The position numbers were made by a program, and so were the translations under genes. A DNA stretch of 64,000 nt from Thalassia testudinum (lineage: Eukaryota > Streptophyta > Magnoliopsida > Alismatales > Hydrocharitaceae): contig JAZHRO010000013.1 of the NCBI GenBank assembly GCA_037157565.1, forward strand, positions 38,320,501-38,384,500. The letters are read 5' to 3'. The notes beneath the pieces were generated by a model that did not search any database, was not told the DNA's origin, and saw nothing but the letters and a program-made list of their open reading frames with translations. This document shows positions 1 through 11,747 of the stretch, piece by piece (within the stretch, counting starts at the first letter, position 1; each line of letters opens with the position of its first letter).

Positions 1-160
1 AGAGGGAAAAGGTAGTCTGCGCACAGCCAGCACGCAGACGCGAAGCTACGTACAACTTTTTCAATTTCCAGACGTTTGGAAGTGTGTCCAGACGTCCGAC
101 CAGACGTCTGACCGACCGTCCAGACGTCTTAAAGGGCTAAGAACAGAACGGGACTTTACA
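1..160 (-). repeat. Family-A LTR fragment, runs off the left edge
   Basis: The stretch carries four CAGACGTC-type words within 60 bases and ends in ACTTTACA at 160. Read on the minus strand this is a TGTAAAGT start, comparable with the TGTAATGACCC start of other family-A LTRs here. It looks like the 5' end of a minus-strand family-A LTR whose remainder lies outside the window. No target duplication can be checked. Confidence 0.65.
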
Positions 161-496
161 GGTACTTACAAATACATGTTTTAAGATATTAATCAATTAA
201 GTACGTTCTTTGAAAATGATCGATATATTAATTCTACTTTATTTCTAATTATTTTTACGATCTAAGTTGATTCTTTGTTAAGAAATATACATTTTATAAA
301 ATAAAAAATCTAATCTAAAAAATCTAAAGGTCGAAGATGATCTTTTCCTCCTCGACTCCTCCTTGTCATCTTACCTCCTCCATGTCATCATGTCAATTTG
401 TCTTGATCTTCACCTAAATATGAAAAATACTCAATTGCAAACATTAATTCATAATAGTTTTTTTAACACCAAAACAAGACATAGAACAAGGTTCCA
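161..496. other. AT-rich spacer without a recognised gene
   Basis: Mostly AT-rich sequence with no convincing reading frame. Its right end may be a decayed part of the RNase H-like reading frame that becomes recognisable near 497. Confidence 0.5.
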
Positions 497-775
497 ACAG
501 CTGCTGTTGGGAGCTCTCATTCAACGATTGCAGTAATTTATGTTGATGATGAAGGCATCCATCGTGCAGCCATGACAAAGACTATCAGCACATCCTGTAG
601 TATGACAACTGAAACTTGGGCGATCTTTTATGGTCTTAATATGGCCATACATCTTGGATAATCGGAAGTTGTGATATGCTTAGACGCCATTATTCCGATA
701 AATCAAATCAATGCCAAATCACAACCTTACTAGAAGGTTAGATTCTTGATCCAAATTGTACGTCTACGGTCCAAG
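497..775 (+). pseudogene. RNase H-like domain fragment (RVT_3 type), left part
   Basis: The + frame starting near 497 reads through IYVDDEGIHRA, then TETWAIFYGLNMAIHLG, a stop, SEVVICLDA and INQINAKSQPY. This is the pattern of the plant RNase H-like domain found at the C-terminus of non-LTR (LINE) reverse transcriptases and in related stand-alone genes: a catalytic Glu in a helix that follows the second strand, then a strand ending in Asp. Two in-frame stops (after HLG and after SQPY) mark it as decayed. It ends exactly where the solo LTR begins, and the frame resumes beyond that LTR at 5148. The LINE origin is inference. A domesticated RNase H-like gene fragment is the alternative. Confidence 0.55.
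771..775. repeat. Target-site duplication CCAAG of the 776-5142 LTR
   Basis: CCAAG at 771-775 is repeated exactly at 5143-5147, immediately outside the TG...CA boundaries of the solo LTR. Five bases is the normal duplication length for plant LTR retrotransposons, so this fixes both ends of the insertion. Confidence 0.9.
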
Positions 776-956
776 TGTAATGACCCATTACATTTTTAGC
801 CGGATAAGACGTCTGGAGTTTCAGTCAGATGTTTGGACACATGCCTAGACGTCTGAAAGTGAGATTTTCATACCGCACTTTGCGCTCTGCGCGCGGGTGG
901 CGCATAGAGGCCCACTCTCTCTCCTTCACCCCCTCACCGAACCCTAACTCCCCTCC

Positions 957-964
957 TATTTAAA
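957..964 (+). promoter_or_regulatory. Probable TATA box of the family-A LTR
   Basis: TATTTAAA lies about 180 bases inside the LTR, at the place where other family-A copies have TTATAAGG or TATATATA. It is followed by a GC-rich, CT-rich leader. Position and conservation support the call; transcription is not shown. Confidence 0.45.
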
Positions 965-2342
965 CCCCTTGCCTTCTTCTCATCCCCTCACCACCAGTCA
1001 CCACCACCTTCAGCGTCTCCTGTGCGGTTGTGACGAGGCCAGACGAGAATGACGAGAGGCGAGTGAGGGAGAGTGAGAGAGTGGAAGGAAGAGAGCATGG
1101 AAGGTCGGAGGACCTTCGAGAGCTCGGCGAAGCTCGCACGGTCGACAGCGGGCGCATGTGCGAGGAGGACGTTGGTAAGGAGCTGCTCAAGCTCCTACAG
1201 CTGCGAGCAGAGGTGCAAGCTGCGAGGAGGTTCTGGTATTGGAAGTTTTCCAGTATTAGACATTTGGCGTGACGTCCAGATGACTAGCGAGGCACCCGGA
1301 CATCTGGAGCTAAGGACGAACGTCTGAAAGCATGATATCGCGAAGTACGTATCTTCCTACGCCATGTAGATCATAGTGTAGGGGATGTCGGCTGACCGTT
1401 GCGTCTGCAGGTGATCGTATGCAGGTGCAGGCTTTGGGAAGGAATGTGGTGCTCTTTCCCAAGCACTTTTGGACGTTTGATCATGTTGCCAGACATCTGG
1501 AGGTGCTTCAAGACGACCGAAGATCTTGTCCGATGTCAAGAACTGCCCCCAGACGGTCGCATAGGGAGTCTGGACGTCTGAATCAACCGCAGTAAAGGTA
1601 AGGTGGGTTCTGACATCTTTTAAGACGTCTGGGACTAGTCGCAAATGTCTGATTTTAGTCAGTAACCGCGTTTTTGACCTGTTTAAGGCCCGTATGAAAT
1701 CAGATTTCTGCAAACGAAGTACCACTATTTTCTACTCGAGTTCCTCTACGTATTCGTGTTGAGTATCTGTTGTTTTGAGCTCATCTAATATACATTAGTC
1801 GCCGGTGCGGGTTACAAGCCAGTGGCGTGTTCGGGGCCCGCAAAGATGACGAGATTTGCGGCACAGGCCCTCATTCCTCTAGTAAGTCAGTTGTTAATAT
1901 TTAAGTCAGTTGTTAATATTTAAATAAGAATGCACTTGGTTAGAATGGTCGGATTGAACTCTAGGATGTAAAATGAACCCTAGGATAGAAATGAATGAGC
2001 ATATTTGAGATGTACTGTTTACTCGAATGCATGGTTAAGATAAATTACTGGCAAATGCCTTTAATATAATTACGAGATGCATGTTAAAATACGAGCTGCC
2101 TGTATATAAATGAGAAATTGAACTGTGAAACCACAAGTTGCATGTTTATGATTGAAAATTGAATTATGAAAACATGAGCTACCTGTATATGGATGAGGAA
2201 TGAATTACGAAACATGAGATCTGGATCTAGATAAATGAGATGAATATGAGCATGAATCCTGTGGGGAATTAAGAGTAGAACTCCTGTGGATAAATGGAAT
2301 TTGGAATGTAGATGGGAAGTGTGCTAGCCCTTGTGTACGCGG

Positions 2343-3995
2343 TGTTGGTGGTAGAGTACCACGATCGTTTGTTTTGATGATAACAAAACACGTGACATTT
2401 AACATTTGCACTTGGAGTCTTAGATTTCAGGTCAATTGCAAATGGAGACGTGATTAGACGGAGTTCGAGCTCGCATCCAGGACGGATTGGAGGAGCTTGG
2501 TGGAGAACAGAGGAGATTCGCGAGAAGCGATAGATTGAAGATGGAAGGAAAAGAAGAATATGATAGAATTTTGTTTGTTTCTTTCATGTACTTTTGTCTT
2601 TATTTCCTTACTCTTTTTGTTCCTTAGAACACCATGTTAAAGAGCCTCAAAGTACCCTAACAGTAGTCCTAGGAATACCTGCACAACCCTAGGATACTTA
2701 TGTTTTCTATAGAAAATTTAGAAAACCAATATAGGGTTCAAGCAGCTTTCTCAGACGTCTAATTCCAAAATCAGACGTCTGATAATATGTTTTAAGATGT
2801 CTGACTGTTGATTCAGACGTCTGATAACATTTAGGATGGACTTAGTTAATTCTGTCTGATGAAATCAGACGTCCAGACCTTAGTCCAGACGTCATAGAAG
2901 ACGTCTGATGTTTTTGTCGGACGTCCAATTAGTGGACCGTTTTGCCTTTCCAGACGTCTGATAGATGACCGTTTTGCCTCGGCTGATACAAAATCTCTTC
3001 TCAGAGATTTTCTAGCCATTGCACTCTCTTGGAAATCCATTCCCGCAGAAAAGTAGGTTTCCAGACGTCTAGACATAGTGCCAGACGTCCTGTATGTCGT
3101 CTGATGGACTTGCACTAGAACCCTGTTTAGATCTGATTCAAGTTAGGAAGAAACCCGCCTAAAATCAGACGTCTGATGTTGTTCTCAGACGTCATAAACT
3201 GATCTTCCAGACGTCTGATGCCAGGATCAGACATCTGATAACCCTGTCAGTGCAATCATTGTTCCTGATTTCAGCCTGACTCTCTTGGGCTTTGCACCCA
3301 ACGGTTATGGAAGCTTTCCAAAGCCTTCCTAAGGCCTCTATAAATAGAGAGTAATCTCTTTCACACAAACACACACCTAGAGACACCTAGACACATCCAA
3401 GCAACATACTTTCTACTTTTTTGTGTCCTAGAAAAGCTCTTGCTCTCCAAGCTCAAGTTCTTCATCTAGAGAGCATCAAGCCTTTTTGCGCCCGCTCTCC
3501 CGCCGTAGTTCATGAGAGCGATGTTGCGCCGTCGCATGGCTCACGTACCCGCGTCATCGATTCGACGCACTCCTTGCAAAGGGGAGTTTCCTAATTCCTA
3601 TAGAAGCTAGGTTTAAATCTTTGTTGGCTCTATAGGACTATATTTGTTATTTTACTTTGTTATTTGGTTGGGCATTCGCTTTGCAAATTCCCGTCTCCTT
3701 CGTGGGACAAAATCCTTCTCGTGAAGAGAAGGGGTTGAGGAACGCTACCCTCGCACTTGTAGCGTGGTTGTAATTGAGGTTGAATCACCCTCGTTTAAGT
3801 GATTCGTTTAGTGGATTTGATCAACTTGATTGATCGGAAAATCCTAACTCGAGAGGGTTAGGTGGTGGTTTTCACCCGGTTTGGGTTTCCACCTAAAAAT
3901 AATTGTGTACTTGTGTGATTGAATTTTTTGAGATTGTTTCATATTACATTTCCGCAATTTATTACGTCACCCCCTCCTAGTAGGGCGAATCTACA
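2343..3995 (+). mobile_element. Family-B solo LTR (Sirevirus-like copia), nested in the A LTR
   Basis: Begins TGTTGGTG and ends AATCTACA, 1653 bp. It matches the 5' LTR of the copia element at 36412-38087 along its length. It is flanked by CGCGG (2338-2342) and TGCGG (3996-4000). Uninterrupted A LTRs read CGCGGTACC at this point, so the duplication was CGCGG and the right copy has since changed C to T at a CpG. It carries five exact CAGACGTCTG palindromes (2772, 2814, 2951, 3166, 3208), all upstream of the TATA box. Confidence 0.9.
3339..3347 (+). promoter_or_regulatory. TATA box of the family-B LTR
   Basis: TATAAATAG, conserved at the same place in the second B LTR (37438-37446) and in the minus-strand copy near 31730. 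It follows the palindrome array by about 120 bases, so the array sits in the upstream (U3) region. Confidence 0.65.
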
Positions 3996-5147
3996 TGCGG
4001 TACCAAGGAAAGCAACTATCCCTTTTTAGTGTAGAGCGGAGCTAGCCTCCCTTGGGTGGAAACTCGATGTTTGGATTGACCACTCTACACCAACTCCTGT
4101 TAGCCCTCGCGTACATGGTACTGAGGTGTGCTACTAGTGTAGGGAGGGAGCTAGCCACTCCATAGAGCTCAGTGTTCAACTAGCCAACTTACATCGACTT
4201 TGTTAGGCCCTTTAAGCAAACCGAGGTAGTCAAACGAGGGTACGCGGATTGTGGAGGGGCGAGACCCCTGTTTGGTTCTGAGGGGTGAGATCCTTGTTCT
4301 GAGAGGGTAAGGCCTATACTGTTCCGTGCTATACTTTGGGCGTACCTACTAAAGGAAACGATTGACCGCGTGTCAGTGCAGGGTAGCTACCCATGAGCTT
4401 ATCACGCGTGCCGTAGTCACCGTTACGTCTTAACAGTGACCTCGGGGTGGTTGACTGGGTGTAGGACTACCACGGGGGACTCTCCTGGCCAGGAGAGCAG
4501 GACTACCACGGGGACTCTCCCGGCTAGGAGAGCACGACGTGTACTTTCTACTCTACGGAAAAGACTGCAATCAAGATCGTTCTCACGAGGAACATTGAAG
4601 ATCAAGAAATATCTGGATACTTTGAGAAATAGATGAACCAGAAACACATAAATGAGATAAATAGAAATGACAAATAAACATGTTGTTTTTACTATACTTG
4701 CACTTAAATAATGTAAACACTACTCTACTCAGTGTTCGCTGACTCTATCTTTTCATAACACTGTTCAGGACCAGGAGTTGAGCAGCCCGAGTTTCCGACT
4801 GCAGAGGGTGCTGGACCCAGCCGAACCCAGCTGTAGTCGTTCTTTCAGTACTTTCTTTTTCTCTACTGTTATAGTGAGTAATAGACACATATTTTACTGT
4901 TCCTGTTACGTTCTGTTTTCTTTCCATTTTCTGTTGTTGTTGTTGTGGCATGTACTATATTTTTAGACAGTTGTTCTACTTTCTTTACTGTTTCGTTCTT
5001 TTCTTCTACTTAGTATATTACATGTGTGAATGTGATTTATTTTATTATTTTTTGTTATTTTTTGTTAGACTACTAGTTCTTGGGATTAATCAAGAAGAGC
5101 CAATTTCAGATCCTGTAGGGATCCAAAAATCAGATCGTAACACCAAG

Positions 5148-5186
5148 AAAATCAAAATTTTTCTCTTGTTGAAGTTGACAGGATGA
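5148..5186 (+). pseudogene. RNase H-like fragment, right part beyond the LTR
   Basis: Joining the frame across one copy of the CCAAG duplication continues the reading KKIKIFLLLKLTG and then stops. It fits the last strand of an RNase H fold in the same frame as the left part (497-775), which supports the idea that the LTR inserted into this older coding remnant. Confidence 0.45.
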
Positions 5187-7407
5187 TTGTTATTCCTACT
5201 TATAATTTAGGACGTTATTGTCTAAGGAATGACCTACAAAGATCTTAAAAATCACCTTCATTTCCTTGTAAGCTTCAAGATCTTCTCTTGAGAAAGAAAA
5301 AAAAAAGTAACAATCGAGTCTCAATGGTGGGTGTCTGTATTCATAAAAGTTCTTCTTCTTCACTTTTTATTTTATTTTATTTTTTTTAAACTTGCAATCC
5401 GTCAATTTTCATGCACAAATGCTCGTGTGTAACGATTGTGTACGGTTCGACTACATGGAAGACAAATATTTCAGTCCACATTTATCATGAATCGCGTGTT
5501 TCACATGCGGAGAGATAGAAGTGGAACTTTATGTGTATTTATTTTCCCACGAATTACTGGACTCAAAAGAAGCCTCACCCTAATCACCTCTAAGGCTTCG
5601 AATCCAATAACTCATCAAGAACATTGGCCACAGATAGGCAATTGAGCTGAAAATCAAAACCTACACGTCTATTTCATAGAATGGAACCATTGCCATCCAT
5701 ACCAATTTTACTGTACTGAGAACGCTGTTCGGAATTTCCCCAATCAATGCAAGGAATTTCCCCAATCGAGGAACTATTCAATCGTGGCTTGAAGGTTTAT
5801 TTCCGTCTCCCAACGACTTCAGGGCCACCCACTTTTTTTCATTTTTTTTGTCTTCTTTAATAGGAAGAGTAATTATTCCATGTCAATATTAGAATTTCAT
5901 GATCCTCGTTGTTGTCTCCCCCAAGTTGAAAATTTGCCTTGGAGAGTCCGTACAAATTTCTTTTTGTTTAGAAAAGATCAAGGGAGAAGAAGAGATGTTG
6001 CCAATCAATTCTGCCTCCACATATCTCCAGTGAAATCCACCTTAAAATCTCACTAGAATCAAGAAATACTAATCCCACCGTTTGGAACACAAATTAAAGT
6101 AAGGATTAGCCCACTTTTGTTATCTCAAGCACAGCCCAACTTTAATATTTTCCCCAGCTCATTTCATTCGGTAAAGTTTGCAAGGACACCCATAACAACG
6201 GAGTAATATTGTTGTACATGCAACCTATGAAATGTATGATTACACGTAAAGTTAATGTTTGATATCACTTGATCTTCCCGGTCTAGTTTACTTGTGAGGT
6301 AATCTCCTTAAAAAAAAATTAACTCCTTTTTATTTGATCACTTAACTCTTAATTTACTAATCAATACTTAGTCACTTTTTTTTTAATATAGGTTTATTTA
6401 ACATCAATTTAAACTGATGTTAGTCAAATCTATGTTAAAATTATATATCACTCGTATTTTAACACCTTTTTTATTTTATATACCTAGGAGTTAGAAAAGC
6501 GATGTTAAAAAATATGAAACTAATATTAATCTTAAATCATATTTATTTGAAGAGTGATACTAACATCAATTTTTATTTAATTAAACTGATGTTAAACTGT
6601 GATGTTAATTCTTGAAATATTTACTCCATAGTGATGTCAAAAAGAGAGAGGCGACCTATATCAAAGAGACAAAGTTGTGTATAACTTTGACACAAGTTAA
6701 GTCGACACCGATGGCAATTGATATTGGACAAATTGATGTTAAGAAAAGAAAATCGATATTGAGTAATAGAAGGTTAAGTGGAAAAATACATAAGGGTAGA
6801 CACCCCCTTCTAGAAGTTAATCCCCTGTAAGTAAACTATAAAAGTTTTTACGCTTTCTCATTTTTACATTCTTTTTAAGTAATTGAAAAATTTTGACAAG
6901 GTAAAAGATGCTTACAAATGATATTAATGAGATATTTTTGTAACCATACCATTTTGAAATCCAATCCCACCTAACATATTCTTCTTTTCAATCAATTGGT
7001 CAAAATCTAGAAAGCAAACAAAGAAGTTAACACAGATGCTATGGATTTTTTTCTTTTTTAATTTGCAGTTACTTCTTTTTTTATCCTAGAATATGACAAT
7101 CATCTACTTATATGCTTAAATACAAAATTGCATCAACTTTTCATAAAGAAGCCAAATGAAATCAAATTTTCATGCTGATGCAAAAAATAATCAACTAACG
7201 ATAACTACAACTCTTAACCTTCCAAGTTAAAGATGTTGGCTCTAACTCCCATCATCTGCTCCAAATCAATCGATGATTCTATTAATTATCAATGGATTCA
7301 GTCGAAATGACTTCGTCGGATCAATGTGGATGGAGATTTAAATTTAAAAAATCTTGAATCTCTTCTATTCAATCATTATGGCAATTTCATAAATATTTCT
7401 TTAGAAT
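5187..7407. other. Non-coding stretch between two LTR elements
   Basis: AT-rich, with only short shadow frames. One repeat cluster (6385-6770) is annotated separately. I recognise no gene, RNA gene or LTR element in the rest. Confidence 0.5.
6385..6770. repeat. Cluster of AACATC / GATGTT words in both orientations
   Basis: Within about 380 bases the words TAACATCA and GATGTTA (each other's reverse complement, with slight variants) recur around eight times. One near-perfect palindrome lies at about 6399-6424. Such short words in both orientations are typical of the subterminal regions of CACTA or other DNA transposons, or of a decayed MITE. No matching terminal repeats or target duplication could be set, so the class is open. 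Confidence 0.4.
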
Positions 7408-8273
7408 AGGCCGACTGGACAAACCAGGATAGTCAGGCGAGGGTACGTGAATTGTGGAGGGGTTGGACCCCTGTTACTGAGAGGGCTCTGCCCTATACTG
7501 GTTCCGTGCTGTATTTTATGCGCACCCGTTAACGGGGGACCACGTGCCAGTGCGGGGTAGCTACCCGTGTACTTATCGCACGTGCCGTCGTCACCGTTAC
7601 GTCTGTCAGCGACCTTGGGGTGGTTGATTGGGGGTAGGACCACCACGGGGGACTCTCCCAACCAGGGGAGCACCACGTGTTACTTCTACTTTTCGGAAAA
7701 GACTGCAATCAAGATCGTTCCCACGAGGAACATTCAAGATCAAGTGAAAGATCTGAGAAATAAATAAATCGTGAAATAATAAAAAGACGTAATTAAAGAA
7801 AGTAAAAATATAACATCTACTGTACACTCTACTGTTTCTTTAGCTTTTAGCTGCCACTCTACTCAGCGTTTCGCTGACGTGTTACACTCGTTACTTTTCA
7901 GGACCAGGTGTTGAGCAGCCAGGGTCAGCGGTTGCAGAGGACGCTGGGCCTAGTAGGGTCCAGTAGAGTTACCCACAGTTCTTTTTTGTACTTTTCTTCC
8001 ACTGTAGTGAGTAGTTTCCTTGTTACTCCTTGTACTTCTTTATTATAAGCTTCATGTTATGTACATATTTGTTGTTCTACTGTTGTGGTGGTGTATACTA
8101 TAGTAGTTCCTTTTCTTACTGCTGTATTTTGTTACTGCTAGTTATATTCATGCTGAATGTGGTTTATTTTACTGTTCTTTTGGTTACTTCCTCGTTGAAC
8201 GACTAGGTCTTGGGATTACTCGAGTCGGTCCGATTCTCGTGTCTCGTAGGGACTCAGGGATCGGGTCGTTACA
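7408..8273 (+). repeat. Truncated 5' LTR of the Tekay element
   Basis: Matches 15108-15978 of the 3' LTR closely and ends GGGTCGTTACA like it. The first 1.8 kb, including TATA box and palindromes, is missing: homology begins abruptly at 7408. The deletion probably removed the promoter together with flanking DNA. Confidence 0.85.
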
Positions 8274-8276
8274 AGA

Positions 8277-8289
8277 TGGTATCAGAGTA
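8277..8289 (+). other. Primer binding site, initiator-Met tRNA type
   Basis: TGGTATCAGAGTA lies three bases after the LTR end. Plant elements primed by the initiator methionine tRNA have TGGTATCAGAGC here, so the match is nearly complete. Confidence 0.85.
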
Positions 8290-8456
8290 AGGTTGTCCCG
8301 AGAAGTGAATCAACTGACTGGAAAATAATCAATTCACATGTCTGTAACTAGAGTAGCCACCACAACATATCTTTTGACATGAGCTCTTAGACGTTTTCGT
8401 TAGAAATCGTTCCGTATTGACATGTTTCCGCTTTATTTCGCGTCTCCTTGCAGGAG

Positions 8457-9670
8457 ATGCCTCGTCGCGGGACTAGTGAGACGGACCGCGGGCGCAGCCG
8501 AGGACGAGGTCGACGAGGTGGGCATGCTGTTGTCAATGCCTCAGTGGACCAGCCACTACTCCCAGGCATTCAGGCCCAGGACCTCTCCCAGCTGATACGG
8601 GATATTGTGCGAGAAGAGCTCCACCCACCGCCCCGAGCACCTCTCCCTAGGGTTGCGGAGGGGGAGTCCTCTGTGGGACCACACGACGGACGCGGCGCTG
8701 GACACGGGGGAGGGGATGGGCCGCCAACGCCCCCACCTTCCTTCGACACTTCCGTGCACGAGGCACCTTTGCCTGGAGGTGCACCATCATCTCCACTGCA
8801 GCGCCACTTCGAACTCTTCAGGTAGTTCCGGAAGCTGAAGCCCCCCTCCTTCAAGGGGGATGAGGACCCGACCGAGGCAGAGGACTAGCTCGAGCAGCTC
8901 GAGAAGGTTTTCGACACCCTTCGCCCCCTGGTGGAGTGCCGTGTGGCCTTTGCCACATACCAGCTGGAGAGCGCGGCACATAGGTGGTGGAGGGCGGTCA
9001 GGGGATAGGAAAGGGACAAGCCGACTTGGGACCGGTTCGTCACCCTCTTCTGCGAGCAGTACTTTCCCCAGACGTGGCAGGACCAGAGGAGGCGGGAGTT
9101 CCACACTCTCCACCAGGGGATGATGACCGTGAGCGCATACCGCACGCGTTTTCTAGAGCTGTCCCGCTTTGCAGCGACAGCGGTAGCCACTGAGGAGGAG
9201 CACCTTTGGAGGTTCACCGAGGGGCTCCGGCTTGCGATTCGGGGGTATGTCAAACCCCTGATGCTGCCTACGTTTTCGAGGGTGGTGGAGGCAGCTATGA
9301 CCTACAAGGAGACAAACCCGTCCGCGCGGGACACTGATGGCGGACGGAAGAGGCCCTTCCAGCCAAACTTTTCACAGGGCCGGCGAGAGAGGAGACACGT
9401 GGCGTCCGCCTGAGAGGCGTCACGTTTTGCAGGGCCAACAGTGGCCTTTGGGGGCCCTCGACAGGGGCCAGTCGCCAGCACCGGACCCCTGCCCTGCCGG
9501 CAGCAGGGACACATTGAGGGCGGGAGTCGGGTTCCCCTCTGCTACCAATGTGGCCAGCCGGGCCACATCAGGAGGGACTGCCCGTCTAGGTTAAGAGGTC
9601 AGCAGATACTTCCTGCGCCGAGCACTGGAGGACGCACAGGAGGCCGCGGTTCCCAGGCGCGAGGGGGATA
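8457..9670 (+). pseudogene. gag of the Tekay element, broken
   Basis: The ATG at 8457 opens a basic N-terminus (MPRRGTSETDRGRSRGRGR), followed by the gag segment LKPPSFKGDEDPTEAE, then WWRAV, FCEQYFP, SAYRTRFLELSRFA and the tail LRLAIRGYVKP. A CCHC zinc knuckle, CYQCGQPGHIRRDC (CX2CX4HX4C), is encoded near 9541-9582. The product would form the particle and bind the element RNA. The frame is broken by stops at 8823-8825, 8886-8888 and 9006-9008 and by a frameshift after about 9410, so the knuckle is read in another frame. The first stop fits CAG to TAG. The sequence just before the ATG looks like a splice acceptor (CTCCTTGCAG), so a spliced gag message is possible but unproven. Confidence 0.85.
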
Positions 9671-9671
9671 G

Positions 9672-11747
9672 CAATCACGAGGAGTGTACCGGCCAGCACC
9701 TACCCGTCCGACGCAGAGTGTGGCTGCTTCGTCCGCACCTAGAGCTGAGGGGCGTATCAACGCCCTGACACACAGGGATGCCAGAGCTTCGGAATCGTTT
9801 ACACACTTTTCGATTCCGACGCTACGCACTCATTTGTCGCAGCCAGTTTCACAGTTAGTTTGGGCCAGGACTATATGCTGTTAGAGAATCCGTTCGTAAT
9901 CAGAGGTCCGAGTGGTCAGCTGTTTGTAGCTGAGGAGGTGTACAGGGGTTGCGAGGTCAGTATCGAGGGACATAGTCTGCCAGTTGACCTGATTATGATA
10001 CAAATGGAGGACTTTGGCGTAATTCTGGGAATGGACTGGCTGTCCGCTTACCACGCTTTAGTGGACTGTTTTGAGAGGAAAATCGTCTTCTCCATACCAG
10101 AGTTACCTTCTTTCGAGTTTCACGGACAGCCAGTGGACGGAGGCTTCAGGTGCATTTCGGCACTTCAGGCGGCGAGATTTTTGAGCCAGGGGTGTGAGGG
10201 CTTCTTAGCTTGTGTGGTGGCAGAGCCCAGCCCTGTGGTAGACTTCTAGAGCATCCCGGTGGTCAGAGAGTACCCTGACGTGTTCCCAGACGAGTTACCA
10301 GGACTACCGCCCGAGCGTGAGATCGAGTTTGAGATCTCACTAGCACCAGGGACCAGCCCCATCTCCACCGCATCATACAGGATGGCACCGCTTGAGCTAC
10401 GAGAGCTCAAGTCTCAGTTGCAGACCTTTTGGAGAAGGGTTTTGTGAGGCCCAGTGCGTCTCCCTGGGGAGCCCCGGTACTATTTGTGAAGAAGAAGGAT
10501 GGTACCCTATGCCTTTGTGTGGACTACCGATAGCTGAATAGGGTCACTATCAAGAGCAGATATCCACTGCAGAGGATCGACGACTTGTTTGACCAGTTGC
10601 AAGGGGCCACGGTGTTCTCTAAGATCGACTTGAGGTCTGGATACCACCAGTTGAGGATCAGGGAGGCAGACGTCTCCAAGACAGCTTTCCGCATCCAGTA
10701 CGAAGACTACGAGTTTTTGGTCATACTGTTTGGGCTGACCAATGCCCCCGCTGCTTTCATGGACCTGATGAACCAGGTATTTAGACCGTACTTGGACCAG
10801 TTCGTGGTGGTATTTATTGATGATGTACTCATCTATTCTTGAGATCAGACGCAGCACGGACAGCACTTGCGGATGGTTCTGGATACACTGAGACGACGTA
10901 GGCTGTACGCTAAATACAGCAAGTGCGAGTTCTGGTTGAGGGAGGTGACCTTCTTAGGCCATGTGATCTCTGGGGACGGCTTGGCAGTGGACCCAGCCAA
11001 GGTCGAGGCAGTGCTCAGGTGGGAGAGACCGCGTTCAGTCACCGAGATTCGCAGTTTCCTGGGACTGGCAGGCTACTACAGACGGTTCATCAAGGGCTTT
11101 TCACAGATTGTGCGTCCTATGACACAATTGACCCGGAAGGACGTGCCCTTCGCTTGGACAGACGCCTGTGAGGCGTGTTTTCAGGAGCTGAAGGAGAGGT
11201 TGACTTCGGCTCCCGTGCTCACCATCCCTGACAGTAGTGGCGGATTCGTTGTGTACACGGATGCCTCCTTGCAGGGGTTAGGGGGTGTGCTCATGCAGAG
11301 GGGTCACGTTGTCGCTTACGCTTCGCGGCAACTGAAGCCCCATGAGCATACCTACCCTACCCACGACTTGGAGCTGGCAGCTGTCGTCTTCGTGCTGAAG
11401 ACCTGGAGGCACTACTTGTACGGTAAGACTTTTGAGATTTTCACAGATCACAAGAGCCTCAGATACCTTTTTGATCAAAAGGAGCTCAACATGAGACAGA
11501 GACGTTGGTTGGAGCTCCTGAAGGACTATGACTGCAGCATTTCCTACCACCCGGGAAAGGCCAACGTGGTGGCTAACCCCTTGAGCCGGAAGGCGCCCGC
11601 ACACTTGGCCAGTTTACAGTTACAGAGTTGGAGCCTTTTGGAGGAGGTGGGCAGTTGGCGACTCCTAGAGTTACGGGGGCACTGTGGGGCAGTGACTGTG
11701 ACACGACAGACTAGGCCAGAGCTGATAGACCGCATCATCACAGGATA
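9672..11747 (+). pseudogene. pol part 1: protease, reverse transcriptase, RNase H
   Basis: Protease: the active-site segment at 9809-9835 reads FDSDATHSF. Retroviral-type aspartic proteases need D-S/T-G, so the glycine codon has become aspartate. A second conserved protease piece, GVILGMDWL, follows at about 10016. [16 protein letters not shown] (from about 10267), [15 protein letters not shown], and the catalytic FIDD of [11 protein letters not shown] near 10816. RNase [50 protein letters not shown]. Stops occur at 10246-10248 (TAG), 10528-10530 (TAG) and 10840-10842 (TGA), and there is a frameshift near 10425. Enzyme function is certainly lost in this copy, though the RT and RNase H catalytic residues themselves remain. 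Confidence 0.9.

Larger units (their letters stand above)
776..5142 (+). mobile_element. Family-A solo LTR (Tekay-type gypsy), split by a nested LTR
   Basis: Begins TGTAATGACCC and ends GATCGTAACA, with exact CCAAG duplications on both sides. Removing the nested insertion 2343-3995 and its duplication leaves about 2.7 kb, the same as the 3' LTR of the Tekay element at 13266-15978, with which it shares layout: CAGACGTCTG-like words, TATA box, GC-rich leader, dyad, CCTAGG words and two diverged GGTACC/GCTAGCC modules. No internal domain lies next to it, so it is a solo LTR left by LTR-LTR recombination. It interrupts an RNase H-like frame. Confidence 0.9.

Noticed and set aside
2343..3995. CRISPR-like or satellite reading of the repeated palindromes
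   Set aside because: Spacing between words is irregular, there is no constant repeat-spacer size, and the sequence is an LTR of a plant element.
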